Below are positions 39,184 to 48,334 of a stretch of DNA of 64,000 nucleotides, one piece after another. Position 1 is the first letter of the stretch. Each line of letters starts with the position of its first letter. The translations under genes were made by a program, and so were the position numbers. Source of the stretch: CAZHHH01 sp052400685. Lineage in GTDB: Bacteria; Bacteroidota; Bacteroidia; Bacteroidales; Marinilabiliaceae. The stretch lies in the NCBI GenBank assembly GCA_052400685.1, contig JBQTGJ010000006.1; one strand, 5' to 3'. Under the pieces are notes generated by a model, which saw only the letters and a list, made by a program, of their open reading frames with translations, had not been told where the DNA came from and ran no database searches.

Positions 39184-39600
39184 ATGTCAAACTCAAAATC
39201 ATACATATATAATCTCACCTACGGGGCTTCGAAGCTAATTATAGAACGGGCACAAAAGCTACGAAAGAGGATGACCAAAGCCGAAAAAGAGATGTGGAAT
39301 TTATTAAACCAAGAGAATTTCACTAATTACAAATTTCGACGACAACATCCCATTGACATATTCATTGTAGATTTTTATTGTCATCAGGCAAAATTGGTCA
39401 TTGAAATAGACGGTGGTTATCATCTAACCAAAGAACAACAAGAAAAGGATATTAACCGAAGTGCCGTATTGAAACGATTAGGAATAAAAATATTGCGGTT
39501 TACAAATGAGGACGTACACAACCAAAAAGGAAACACAACAAAAATTATTTTAGAAACACTAAAAAACGAAAGCCAGGCAAAAGATTTAACACCTGATTAG
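39184..39600 (+). CDS. DUF559-family putative nuclease
   Basis: 138 residues, no signal. The DUF559 signature is complete: RAQKLRKRMTKAEKEMWNLL, FRRQHPIDIFIVDFYC (D63), KLVIEIDGGYH (E74, D76) and RSAVLKRLGIKILRFTNEDV. The family has a Vsr/PD-(D/E)xK-type endonuclease fold and is thought to act on DNA; its role is not known. The gene is wholly surrounded by R1 elements, with its start 18 nt after the last repeat and its stop next to the following block. This suggests the gene moved with, or was captured by, the repeats. Confidence 0.85.
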   Translation: MSNSKSYIYNLTYGASKLIIERAQKLRKRMTKAEKEMWNLLNQENFTNYKFRRQHPIDIFIVDFYCHQAKLVIEIDGGYHLTKEQQEKDINRSAVLKRLGIKILRFTNEDVHNQKGNTTKIILETLKNESQAKDLTPD

Positions 39601-40312
39601 ATGTGCACCCCAAAGCCCTCGCACCCCCCTAACCCCCTTGAGGGAGAACTCCCGGCGCGCCTGGCAGAGCACCTGACACATTTACCAAGCAAACAAAATA
39701 TAAAAGAAACACAAAAATCCAGGAAGTGCCATGCCCCTTCCCCCCTCAAGGGGGGACCGAGGGGGGCGAGAACCCAAAAATGCTTGCCAAATATGAACAA
39801 ACAAAAGCCCCCGCACCCCCCTGACCCCCTTCAGGGGGAACTACCAACGCGCCTGGCAGAGCACCTGACACATTTAACAAGCAACCAAAATATAAGAAAA
39901 ACACAAAAAACCAGAAGTGCCATGCCACATCCCTCCTCAAGGGGGGACCGAGGGGGACATGGCGGGGCGAGAACCAAAAAGTGCTTTGCCAACATCTGCA
40001 CCCCAGGAAAACCCCTCGCACCCCCCTGACCCCCTTCAGGGGGAACTCCCGGCGCGCCTGGTAAAACACTTAAATATTTACCAAGCAACCAAAATATAAA
40101 AGAAACACAAAAACTAAGAAGTGCCTTGCCACATCCCCCCTCAAGGGGGGACCGAGGGGGGCGGGGCGGGGCGAGAACCCAAAAGTGATTGCCATTTACG
40201 GGAAGACTGAATAGGTCGTATAGACCTGCCCTTTCAGGGCGCTAACCCGAGCGATGCCCTTTTTCCCAAGGCGTTGCCTTGGGCTGAATTTATCCGGGCT
40301 TTCAGCCCGTTC
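39601..40312. repeat. R1 array ending in an inverted R2 element
   Basis: Three R1 units (39601-40195) are followed by one R2 at about 40218-40312. This R2 is in the opposite orientation to those at 11-29 kb (GCCCTTTCAGGGC first, then CCAAGGCGTTGCCTTGG, then GGGCTTTCAGCCC). Confidence 0.8.
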
Positions 40313-40338
40313 TTGAGACAGTAGTCTAAAACACCTGA

Positions 40339-40608
40339 AGACAGTAGTCTCATACACCCCGAGTAAATGGGATTGGACACTCTGATTAAATGGGATCGGG
40401 CACCCCGATTAAATGGGATCGGGCACCCCGATTAATGGGATCGGGCACCCCGATTAAATGGGATTGAACACCCCGACTAAATGGGATCGGACACCCTGAG
40501 TAAATGGGATCGGACACCCCGATTAATGGGATCGGACACCCCGGGTAAATGGGATTGAACACCCCGGGTAAATGGGATTGGACACCCTGAGACAGTAGTC
40601 TCATACAC
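40339..40608. repeat. 22-23 bp tandem repeat array flanked by 19 bp direct repeats
   Basis: About ten head-to-tail units of the type TAAATGGGATCGGGCACCCCGAT with small changes and lengths of 22-23 bp. The array is flanked by identical AGACAGTAGTCTCATACAC (40339-40357 and 40590-40608), and a further AGACAGTAGTCT lies at 40316-40327. Each unit has a GGGxxCCCC partial palindrome. The minus-strand frame across it is chance. Confidence 0.9.
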
Positions 40609-40638
40609 TTTAAGACAGTAACCTCATATAATAAAAGA

Positions 40639-40669
40639 CCACCCCGCCATAACAAGTATAACGGGGTGG
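40639..40669 (-). terminator. Intrinsic terminator of the HU-like gene
   Basis: CCACCCCG (40639-40646) pairs with CGGGGTGG (40662-40669); on the minus strand the stem is followed by TCTTTTATTATAT. It lies 15 nt after the HU-like stop codon. Confidence 0.8.
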
Positions 40670-40684
40670 CCTACATAAATAAAA

Positions 40685-41386
40685 TTAAGCAATAATCGAA
40701 ATCTTATTGGACAGTTGACCAACTGACACCGACTTATGTGAAGGCAAAACGGTTCTCACCTCCACGTCATAGCTGCCAACGGCTAAGTCATCAGGAATAA
40801 AAAAGAGAAGTTCCGACGGCTTGTTCTTAACAAAATCGGCAATGCGTGTTTCGGTTCCGTCGGCTGCAATAAAAAAGACACCCACGGAAGGCGCTTCGCC
40901 AGCAATCTTAAGCAAAGCACCTTTTATGGAAACAATCTGACCAATTGTGGCCGATTCATTAATAGCGCCACTCTTCAAATCGGTCAGCAACTGAAGAACA
41001 GGCTTAGATTCGGTCACCGTCACCTTTTCAACCGAAAGATTGGCTACGGCTTCGATGAGACGCTGACCGGCGCGCAAATTAAGATTAATGGAATGTTTAG
41101 AACTGTTGAAACCTTCGGAGGCATCATTAAACACGCCGGCAACGGTGGGGTAAACAGAAAACAAATCGGTTTTAATGTTAAACCCACTCTTAACAATGTC
41201 GCAAACGGCCAGATTAAACTCTTCAAAAGACCCAAGGGCCTCAGCTTTTGTAACAGTGGAGCCACGACTGATCATACGCTCCACAATCTCGTCAATACCA
41301 ACCGTCTGGTTGTCAAACGTCACGGCCATATAATCGTCCGGATCGCTTGTTAACGGATTTTCGATTAAACCATATCGTAATGGCAT
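40685..41386 (-). CDS. HU-like DNA-binding protein with DUF4469 (Ig-like) C-terminus
   Basis: 233 residues from MPLRYGLIENPLTSDPDDYMAV at 41386, the family N-terminus; a longer frame to 41431 is not needed. The N-terminal ~120 residues fit the Bacteroidota HU-like DNA-binding domain; the C-terminal ~100 (GQIVSIKGALLKIAGEAPSVGVFFIA to VRTVLPSHKSVSVGQLSNKI) fit DUF4469, an Ig-like domain. Such proteins are common in Bacteroidota, often near capsule or mobile genes; their targets are unknown. It is transcribed against the polysaccharide genes and has its own terminator, so it is an independent unit. Confidence 0.8.
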   Translation of the reverse strand: MPLRYGLIENPLTSDPDDYMAVTFDNQTVGIDEIVERMISRGSTVTKAEALGSFEEFNLAVCDIVKSGFNIKTDLFSVYPTVAGVFNDASEGFNSSKHSINLNLRAGQRLIEAVANLSVEKVTVTESKPVLQLLTDLKSGAINESATIGQIVSIKGALLKIAGEAPSVGVFFIAADGTETRIADFVKNKPSELLFFIPDDLAVGSYDVEVRTVLPSHKSVSVGQLSNKISIIA

Positions 41387-41685
41387 AATTAAAATATTTA
41401 AGTTCCACAGGGCCTCCTGCCTCTCGACCAAAGTGCATTACAAGGCAGGTAGAGTACAGCAGGAGGTTACCTGTCTTTTTTAACGCGTACCCATAAAAAA
41501 ACCCATCCTGTTTGTCAAATCCGAATAACAACAGAGGATGAGCTATCGACACTTTTCCGGGTTTGGCAAGGACTTTTTCAATAAACTGTACACAAGTTAA
41601 AAAAAATATTTTTAAAATGACAACTGTTTTTAAACATTTGTTGCTTAATGGAATACCATTAGTGTTCCTGCACCTGAAAAGACCC
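41387..41685. other. Upstream region of the HU-like gene
   Basis: 300 bp of AT-rich sequence with no repeat or gene. It probably holds the HU-like promoter on the minus strand; no clear TTG/TAnnTTTG pair was found by eye. Confidence 0.35.
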
Positions 41686-42655
41686 CACACCCCCCTAACC
41701 CCCTTCAGGGGGAACTACCGGCGCGCCTGGTGAAATACTTAAATATTTACCAAGAAACCAAAATATAAAAGAAACACAAAATCCAGGAAGTGCCATGCCA
41801 CATCCCCCCTCAAGGGGGGAACGAGGGGGGGGGAACATAAAAGTGCTTTGCCAACATCTTCACCCCGGAAAACCCCACACCCCCCTAACCCCCTTCAGGG
41901 GGAACTACCGGCGCGCCTAGTAAAACACTTAAATATTTACCAAGCAACCAAAATATAAGAGAAACACAAAAAACCAGAAGTGCCTTGCCACATCCCCCCT
42001 CAAGGGGGGACCGAGGGGGGCGAGAACCCAAAAATGCTTGCCAAATATGAACAAACAAAAGACCCCACACCCCCCTAACCCCCTTCAGGGGGAACTACCG
42101 GCGCGCCTGGCAAAACACTTAAATATTTACGAAGCAACCAAAATATTAGTGAAACATAAAAACTAAGAAGTGCTCTGCCACATCCCCCCTCAAGGGGGGA
42201 CAGAGGGGGGCGAAAACCCAAAAATGCTTGCCAAATATGAACAAAAAAAAGCCCTCGCACCCCCCTAGCCCCCTTTAGGGGGAACTCCTGACGCGCTGGG
42301 CAAAGCACCTAATACATTTACGAAGCAACCAAGATATAACTAAAACACAAAAATCCTAGAAGTGCTATGCCCCATCCCCCCTAAAGGGGGGACCGAGGGG
42401 GGCGAGAACCAAAAAGTGCTTTGCCAACATCTGCACCCCAGGAAAACCCCTCACACCCCCCTAACCCCCTTCAGGGGGAACTACCCACGCGCCGGGTGAA
42501 ACACTTATATATTTACGAAGCAACCAAGATATAACTAAAACACAAAAATCCAGAAAGTGCCATGCCCCTTCCCCCCTCAAGGGGGGACCGAGGGGGGCGG
42601 GGCGGAAACCAAGAAGTGCTTTGCCAACATCCGCACCCCGGAAGGCCCTCGCACC
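41686..42655. repeat. R1 repeat array (no R2)
   Basis: Five R1 units of ~190 bp, each with CCCCCCTAACCCCCTTCAGGGGG, a conserved ATATTTACxAAGCAACCAAAATATAA spacer and CCCCCCTCAAGGGGGGACCGAGGGGGG. It lies directly before the next glycosyltransferase operon. Confidence 0.85.
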
Positions 42656-42713
42656 CCTAATGCACAATTACTAACACTATAAAACAGGCCCTAAAAATAA
42701 ACAACTAAATACC

Positions 42714-43715
42714 ATGCTAATTTCTATCATCATCCCCAACTATAACAAAGCGCCATATATAGAAAAAACTTTACAATCAATAATTGCGCAGACCTATCAA
42801 AATTGGGAAGCTATTGTTGTCGATGACGGTTCTAGCGATGGTTCACAAAAAATCATTCAAAAAATAGCACACCAAGACCTTCGCATTCGATTCATTGAAA
42901 GGACACAATTACCCAAAGGCGGCTCTGTTTGTCGAAATATTGGATTGAAACAGGCACAAGGTGAATACTTAATGTTTTTCGATTCAGACGACATCATGTC
43001 TCCCAATTGCCTAAAGAACAGGATGACCTCAATACAACAAAATCCCTTAATACACTTTATGGTTTTTCCTGTGGGGAATTTTTACCACAAAATTGGTGAT
43101 CATAAGCACGTTTGGATACCTTCAGGAAAAAATCATTTAAAAAAATTTCTGAGTCACGACCTCCCATGGAATATAATGTCATCAATCTGGCAAACAAAAT
43201 TTATAAAACAGAACATACAAGGTTTCGACGAAACATTTCCACGACTTCAAGATGTGGAATTTCACACCCGTGCATTAATGGTACCCAACGTGCAATACAA
43301 AATAGCCGACGTCAAACAGCCCGACTGCTTTTATCGCATCGACCCACAACGCAGTAATCAAAACTACAATGAAATGCTGAAAGTAATGTGGCCCGGCATT
43401 CAGATGTACATTCAAAAATTTGATTCGCTTATCAAAAACAAATCTTTAAAAACAAGATTACGAGGCACTTTGTTTTCATTTTTAACTCAGGTTAATTACT
43501 TAAAGGCCACAAAAAGAATAACAGATGAAGAATATCATTTTCATTTGGAGTGTATAAATTCTTTTGCAGAACAAACAACAACACTATTTCACCTTAAAAC
43601 GGTCAATTATCTTAAAAAATATAGTTACTTGTATCAAAAAGGAGCTTGGAAAATAAAGGGTTTTAATTATCTGTGTAAAAACTATATCCAAAAACTATGT
43701 ATAATATCGATATAA
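42714..43715 (+). CDS. Family 2 glycosyltransferase
   Basis: 333 residues. It has the GT-A N-terminus ISIIIPNYNKAPYIEKTLQSIIAQTYQNWEAIVVDDGSSDGS, then GGSVCRNIGLKQAQGEYLMFFDSDD with the DxD-like metal-binding pair, and a ~150-residue basic C-terminal tail. It is a cytoplasmic sugar transferase; donor and acceptor are unknown. It is the first gene of a five-gene run (to 48258). The next gene starts inside its last 19 bases, so the two are translationally coupled. Confidence 0.88.
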   Translation: MLISIIIPNYNKAPYIEKTLQSIIAQTYQNWEAIVVDDGSSDGSQKIIQKIAHQDLRIRFIERTQLPKGGSVCRNIGLKQAQGEYLMFFDSDDIMSPNCLKNRMTSIQQNPLIHFMVFPVGNFYHKIGDHKHVWIPSGKNHLKKFLSHDLPWNIMSSIWQTKFIKQNIQGFDETFPRLQDVEFHTRALMVPNVQYKIADVKQPDCFYRIDPQRSNQNYNEMLKVMWPGIQMYIQKFDSLIKNKSLKTRLRGTLFSFLTQVNYLKATKRITDEEYHFHLECINSFAEQTTTLFHLKTVNYLKKYSYLYQKGAWKIKGFNYLCKNYIQKLCIISI

Positions 43716-44476
43716 TAATATTAAGCAATTGCATCAATGAGAATTTATTCAAAATGAACTGCGATTGCCTCAATAGCCTTTCTAGATCGGAAAGCAATTT
43801 TAAATTCAATGTAGTTATTATGGAAAGCAACAAGAACTTTCATAATTCAAACTTAAAATATCCAAAACTTAAAAATATTTCTTTAACAATACTAATCCCC
43901 GACGAACCATTTAATTACAACAAATTTCTAAACATAGGCATAAAGCACACTAAAAATGAGCTTATTGCATTTTGCAACAACGATTTACTATTTAAGCCCA
44001 ATTGGCTAACTGAAATAAATAACGTAATTAAAAATCATCCAAAAGCTTATTCTTTTTGTCCTCTCAACCCATTATCAAATTGGACTCCACCAGAAAAATT
44101 CAAAACACCTCAATTAGGTTACAAAGTTAGGATTGAATTTGTAGGTTGGTGCTACGTTGTAAAACGTTTAATATTTCAAAAGATACCGCTTCATGATGAA
44201 AATTTTGATTTCTTCTTTCAAGATGATGACTTTGCCTTAACCTTAAAAAAATATGCAATTGAAAATTGGCTAGTACCAAAATCGCATGTTATTCATCTTG
44301 GAGGGGAAACAACCAGCATTACAGACGGATATAAATATAATCAAAGAGCAGTTGGAGACAATATTCGATTTCATAAAAAGTGGGGATCTCCCCGTACCAT
44401 TGCTTTAAAAGACCGTTTATTAAAGTATATTTTTAAACCGTTAGGTCTAGAAATGTTGTCAAAATATATTTACTAA
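43697..44476 (+). CDS. GT2-type glycosyltransferase, divergent
   Basis: 259 residues, AT-rich. The N-terminus IDIIILSNCINENLFKMNCDCLNSL and VVIMESN resemble the first strands of GT2; FCNNDLLFKPNWLTEI takes the place of the DxD region and FFQDDDFALTLKKY that of the ED(D/Y) motif near the acceptor site. The start overlaps the previous gene by 19 bp, and the stop is 3 nt before the next ATG, so it is a tight operon. A role in building the same polysaccharide is inferred. Confidence 0.75.
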   Translation: MYNIDIIILSNCINENLFKMNCDCLNSLSRSESNFKFNVVIMESNKNFHNSNLKYPKLKNISLTILIPDEPFNYNKFLNIGIKHTKNELIAFCNNDLLFKPNWLTEINNVIKNHPKAYSFCPLNPLSNWTPPEKFKTPQLGYKVRIEFVGWCYVVKRLIFQKIPLHDENFDFFFQDDDFALTLKKYAIENWLVPKSHVIHLGGETTSITDGYKYNQRAVGDNIRFHKKWGSPRTIALKDRLLKYIFKPLGLEMLSKYIY

Positions 44477-44479
44477 GGC

Positions 44480-45598
44480 ATGAAAATCAATCATAACCAT
44501 TCAGGCTATCCCGAAAAACGTAATTTCCTATACATAAAAGAAATACGTTTCACGCAAACAATTGACCTTTTTAAAATAATCAGTCATCTTTCCTTTAAAA
44601 TATTAAAGACGATTCCGGTCTGGTCTCTCAATCTATATTATACCCCCTATACCAGCAGCAGAAGAGTAATCCATCTTTTTAATGGTCTATGCCTTAGTCA
44701 TCAACATTGGGTAACCACTTTCGAAACTATTTTGCCTCGTTTAGGCAAAGCTCCCGGTTGGTTAACACAATTGGCAGTAAAAAAAATGGCAAAACCCAAC
44801 TGCATTAAATTAATTGCATTATCCTCATGCAACTATCACATTCAAAAACAGTATCTGGAACAATATTGGCCCAAAATTGCAAATACAATCCTAAAAAAAA
44901 CAGTTGTACTGCATCCACCACAAGCTATATTTTCCCAATCTATTGAAAAGAAGCAGGACATAAAAAAAGAAATAATATTCACATTTGTTGGCAATGATTT
45001 CTTTAGAAAAGGTGGAAAAGAGATCTTAAATGTATTTGAACAATTAGCAAAAGAAAGCTATTTATTTCAACTCAACATAATATCAAATTTCACCCCGGAT
45101 CAATACGCCTCTCATACGACCATTAAAGATGTGAATGACTTAAAACAACGTTTCACTCAACTATCGCCAATGATAAATATTAAAGGCTCATTACCGAACG
45201 ATAAAGTTATTGAGATATTAAAACAAACACATGTGGCACTCTTACCCACATATGCAGATACGTATGGTTATTTTGTTCTGGAATCACAAGCCTGCGGATG
45301 TCCGGTTATCACGTCAGACATCAGAGCCCTTCCCGAAATTAATAATGATCAATGTGGCTGGATCATAAATGTTCCTAAAGATAAGAACGGAAATGGGATA
45401 CTGCTCACCAAATCCGATAGAGAGAAATTCAGCCAGATCATTACAGATCAATTATATAATATAATACAAAACATCTTTTCAAATCCGGAGGTTATAAAAC
45501 CTAAAGCTGAAATGAGTCTCAAACGAATACAGACATATCATGATCCACAAAAGCATGCACAGCAGCTACTAAATATCTACAGAAACGCACTTCAATAA
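44480..45598 (+). CDS. Family 4 (GT-B) glycosyltransferase
   Basis: 372 residues. The C-terminal domain has the GT4 donor-binding layout: FTFVGNDFFRKGGKEILN, a mid-region INIKGSLPNDKVIEILKQTHVALLPTYADTYGYFVLESQACGCPVITSDIRALPEI, with the EX7E-type glutamate in VLESQA. The N-terminal half is poorly conserved. It is a retaining transferase that uses a nucleotide sugar; the specificity is unknown. It lies 3 nt after the previous stop and 6 nt before the next start. Confidence 0.82.
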   Translation: MKINHNHSGYPEKRNFLYIKEIRFTQTIDLFKIISHLSFKILKTIPVWSLNLYYTPYTSSRRVIHLFNGLCLSHQHWVTTFETILPRLGKAPGWLTQLAVKKMAKPNCIKLIALSSCNYHIQKQYLEQYWPKIANTILKKTVVLHPPQAIFSQSIEKKQDIKKEIIFTFVGNDFFRKGGKEILNVFEQLAKESYLFQLNIISNFTPDQYASHTTIKDVNDLKQRFTQLSPMINIKGSLPNDKVIEILKQTHVALLPTYADTYGYFVLESQACGCPVITSDIRALPEINNDQCGWIINVPKDKNGNGILLTKSDREKFSQIITDQLYNIIQNIFSNPEVIKPKAEMSLKRIQTYHDPQKHAQQLLNIYRNALQ

Positions 45599-45604
45599 GA
45601 AACC

Positions 45605-46744
45605 ATGCACCTCTCCCTTTTCACCGATGGCATCTATCCCATAGTTATGGGTGGCATGCAAAAGCACAGTTACTATTTGGCCAAATACCTGGCACGAAAC
45701 GGGGTATTGGTGGATGTTTATCATACCGTTGACGTTACCAGTCAGCCGTTGGAATTGGAACAGTACTTCACTCCCAAAGAACAAAAAAACATCAGGTTCT
45801 TTGCGATTCCTTTTCCACGTAACCATTATTTTCCGGGCCATTATTTGTGGGAAAGTTACCTCTATTCCAAACGGGTTTATGAAGTTTGGCGCAGGCAACC
45901 GAAACCCGATTTTGTGTATGTGCAAGGCTTTTCGGGATGGAAATTACTAAATGCGCAACCCGAAGTCCCCACAGGCATCAACTTTCATGGTGTTGAAATG
46001 TTTCAAAAAGCGCCCGATCTGCGAGTAAAACTCGAACACCGACTTCTAAGACGTGCTGTAAAATGGAATTTAAGAAATACCAGTTTCATTTTTTCATTGG
46101 GCGGCAAACTGTCAGGGATTCAGAAAAAAATATCGCCCAACAATCAAATCATCACCATCCCCATAGGCATTACGGATGATTGGTTGAACACAAGCGACTT
46201 CAGGGTTAATGTACCACGTAAACTTGTATTCATTGGCCGGTATGAACGCCGCAAAGGCGTTGAAGAACTGAACGAAGTATTAAAAAAAATGCTGAGTGGT
46301 TCAGCCCCCCTTTTTGAGATGCATTTTATAGGCCCCATACCTGCCGGCAAACAACTTAAAAACAACAAACAGATACATTACCACGGGGCGGTTCGCGACG
46401 AAAACACCATAAAACAGATACTTCGGGATAGCGATGTGTTGGTCTGTCCCTCATGGAGTGAAGGCATGCCCACGGTAATTCTGGAAGCCATGGCCAGCGG
46501 CTGCGCCATCGTCGCCACCGATGTGGGGGCAGTAGTCGAACAGGTGGATGACTCCAATGGCTTACTAATTCCACCGGGCAACAGTGAAGCTCTGGGAAAT
46601 GCACTACAAAGAGTACTTGAGCTGCCCGATGAGGAGTTAAAAAAAATGAAAAAGGCCTCCATTGAAAGAATCAAAGAAAAATTTTTATGGGAATCGGTGG
46701 CGCAAAAAAACATTGAGAAGATAAATATAATTATTGCCGGTTGA
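45605..46744 (+). CDS. Family 4 (GT-B) glycosyltransferase
   Basis: 379 residues. The N-terminus HLSLFTDGIYPIVMGGMQKHSYYLAKYLARNGVLVDVYHT is typical of GT4 (GGxxxHxxxLA). The donor half has LVFIGRYERRKGVEEL, IHYHGAVRDENTIKQILRDSDVLVCPSWSEGMPTVILEAMASGCAIVATDVGA with the two glutamates of the EX7E motif. GC content is higher than that of the three genes before it. It ends the tight gene run; a 203 bp gap precedes the polymerase gene. Confidence 0.88.
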   Translation: MHLSLFTDGIYPIVMGGMQKHSYYLAKYLARNGVLVDVYHTVDVTSQPLELEQYFTPKEQKNIRFFAIPFPRNHYFPGHYLWESYLYSKRVYEVWRRQPKPDFVYVQGFSGWKLLNAQPEVPTGINFHGVEMFQKAPDLRVKLEHRLLRRAVKWNLRNTSFIFSLGGKLSGIQKKISPNNQIITIPIGITDDWLNTSDFRVNVPRKLVFIGRYERRKGVEELNEVLKKMLSGSAPLFEMHFIGPIPAGKQLKNNKQIHYHGAVRDENTIKQILRDSDVLVCPSWSEGMPTVILEAMASGCAIVATDVGAVVEQVDDSNGLLIPPGNSEALGNALQRVLELPDEELKKMKKASIERIKEKFLWESVAQKNIEKINIIIAG

Positions 46745-46947
46745 GTCATATTTAAAGCATGTCTATCCATTTTTGAGTTTATAAAATGTGAGTTTACTGG
46801 TATAAATGACCATTTTAGAAGTTAAGCATAACGAAAATAAAAATATTTTCTTGTTGGCAATTCTTAGCAACAATGGTTCTAAATCCGTTAGAATAAAAAA
46901 CCACGTCTTTTACTATATTAGCAACCTCAACTGAACAATCGTAACTA
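46745..46947. other. Degenerate D-type element before the polymerase gene
   Basis: The stretch at about 46785-46835 (GTGAGTTTACTGGTATAAATGACC to AAGCATAACG) resembles the middle of element D3 read backwards, with many changes. Otherwise nothing is recognised; the promoter of the next gene may lie here. Confidence 0.35.
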
Positions 46948-48258
46948 ATGCTTGAATACCTTCAATACGAAAGGAACAACTACCTCGCCCTCTTATTTTG
47001 GATCGCGTTGGGGATGTTTACCGGCCCACTGGTCTACATCGCCATACCGGTGCACATGCTGTTATTGCGCCAACGGGGCCAATGGCTTTGGGTATTACTG
47101 GGTTTCTGGCTCATCCTGACACTGAGCGATAGCCGGCATGAAATCTTCGCCTTTGCAAAAAACCTCAAAGTCGTTGCCATGTTAAGTCTTAGTTACCTGT
47201 CTATTACCTCCGAAAAAGAAGACGAAGCTTATCGTTTTATTACCCCATTTATTCCCTTTCTGATACTGGCCTTCATCTCGCTCACTTATAACCCGCGAAT
47301 ATTCTACAGTTTTCAAAAAACACTCTCGTACCTTCTTTTACTACTAGTAATCCCCGGTACTGTTCAACTGCTGTTACGGTATGAGCGCCGCCGTTTCCTG
47401 TACGGTATTGTTGTACTTGGGGCATTAATCATGAGCGTCAGCTTGCTATTAATAGCAATTGTACCCGATTTTGTTTTTTTTAATAAAGAGCGTTTCTCCG
47501 GCTTACTGGGCAACCCAAACGGCATGGGGATGTATGGGTTTCTTTTTCTGGCACTTTTCACTTATGTGCGCACCAATCACCCTACCCTTTTTACGCGTAA
47601 AGAGGTGATCTTCGTCTATGGTATTATTGTCTTATCGTTAATTTTAGCTGGGTCGCGGGGTGGTATTTTCTCGGTGTTACTTTTTCTGGCCGGGTGGCAA
47701 CTCATCCGAAGGAATCCATTACTGGGATTTATCGCCATGGCAATGATCTTTGCCTCGTACCAACTGGTAATGGCCAATTTCGAAGAAATAGTTATATCAC
47801 TGGGGTTACAGGATTATTTCCGGCTCGAAACCCTCGAAACAGGATCGGGCCGCGTGGTGGTAGCCGATGTGGCATGGCAAAACATCCATCAAAACTATTG
47901 GTTCAGCAAAGGATTCACCTATAACGAAACCATTTTGGCGCAGTACAAAGAATATTTTGTAAAACACGGTCATCAGGGCAATGTGCACAATAGCTGGCTC
48001 ACCATGTGGCTCGATACCGGTCTGACGGGCCTTATACTTTTTGCCTATGGCTGGCTCAAAAATTTTATCAGGGCCGCCCAATTCACCCCCATGGTATGGG
48101 CCCTCCTCTTCGGCATGCTACTCTCCATTTCGGTGGAGTCATGGCTTACTGCTTCGCTAAACCCCTTTACCATACAGTTGGTCATCATCCTCTCCATGTT
48201 GTCCGACAAAAATTTCTACGAGCCGATAGAGGAACAGGAAATAGTGAGCAGTGATTAA
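46948..48258 (+). CDS. O-antigen polymerase/ligase-like membrane protein (Wzy/WaaL type)
   Basis: 436 residues with about ten to twelve membrane segments. A large periplasmic loop (~300-345: SGRVVVADVAWQNIHQNYWFSKGFTYNE, then HGHQGNVHNSWLTMWLDTG) is typical of the Wzy_C/O-antigen ligase family, including the LLxGSRGG helix and the HNSWL motif. It polymerises or ligates undecaprenyl-linked glycans in the periplasm; sequence alone cannot separate Wzy from WaaL. The last residues EEQEIVSSD are encoded by a GAGCAGTGA-type repeat also found at 50.87 kb and 56.44 kb. A damaged duplicate of its 3' end occurs at 50651-50890. Confidence 0.85.
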   Translation: MLEYLQYERNNYLALLFWIALGMFTGPLVYIAIPVHMLLLRQRGQWLWVLLGFWLILTLSDSRHEIFAFAKNLKVVAMLSLSYLSITSEKEDEAYRFITPFIPFLILAFISLTYNPRIFYSFQKTLSYLLLLLVIPGTVQLLLRYERRRFLYGIVVLGALIMSVSLLLIAIVPDFVFFNKERFSGLLGNPNGMGMYGFLFLALFTYVRTNHPTLFTRKEVIFVYGIIVLSLILAGSRGGIFSVLLFLAGWQLIRRNPLLGFIAMAMIFASYQLVMANFEEIVISLGLQDYFRLETLETGSGRVVVADVAWQNIHQNYWFSKGFTYNETILAQYKEYFVKHGHQGNVHNSWLTMWLDTGLTGLILFAYGWLKNFIRAAQFTPMVWALLFGMLLSISVESWLTASLNPFTIQLVIILSMLSDKNFYEPIEEQEIVSSD

Positions 48259-48334
48259 TCAATATCGTATTGTTATCCCCAAAAAATTAAAACTATCAGG
48301 TAGAAATTACATCTAATATCATGATTAAAATCTG

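Noticed and set aside
40339..40608. CRISPR array
   Set aside because: Units of 22-23 bp lie head to tail with no unique spacers, and no cas gene is present in the window.
40386..40655. Repetitive minus-strand protein (GVPDPI repeats)
   Set aside because: It is a translation of the minisatellite; unit lengths of 22 and 23 bp break any fixed peptide period.
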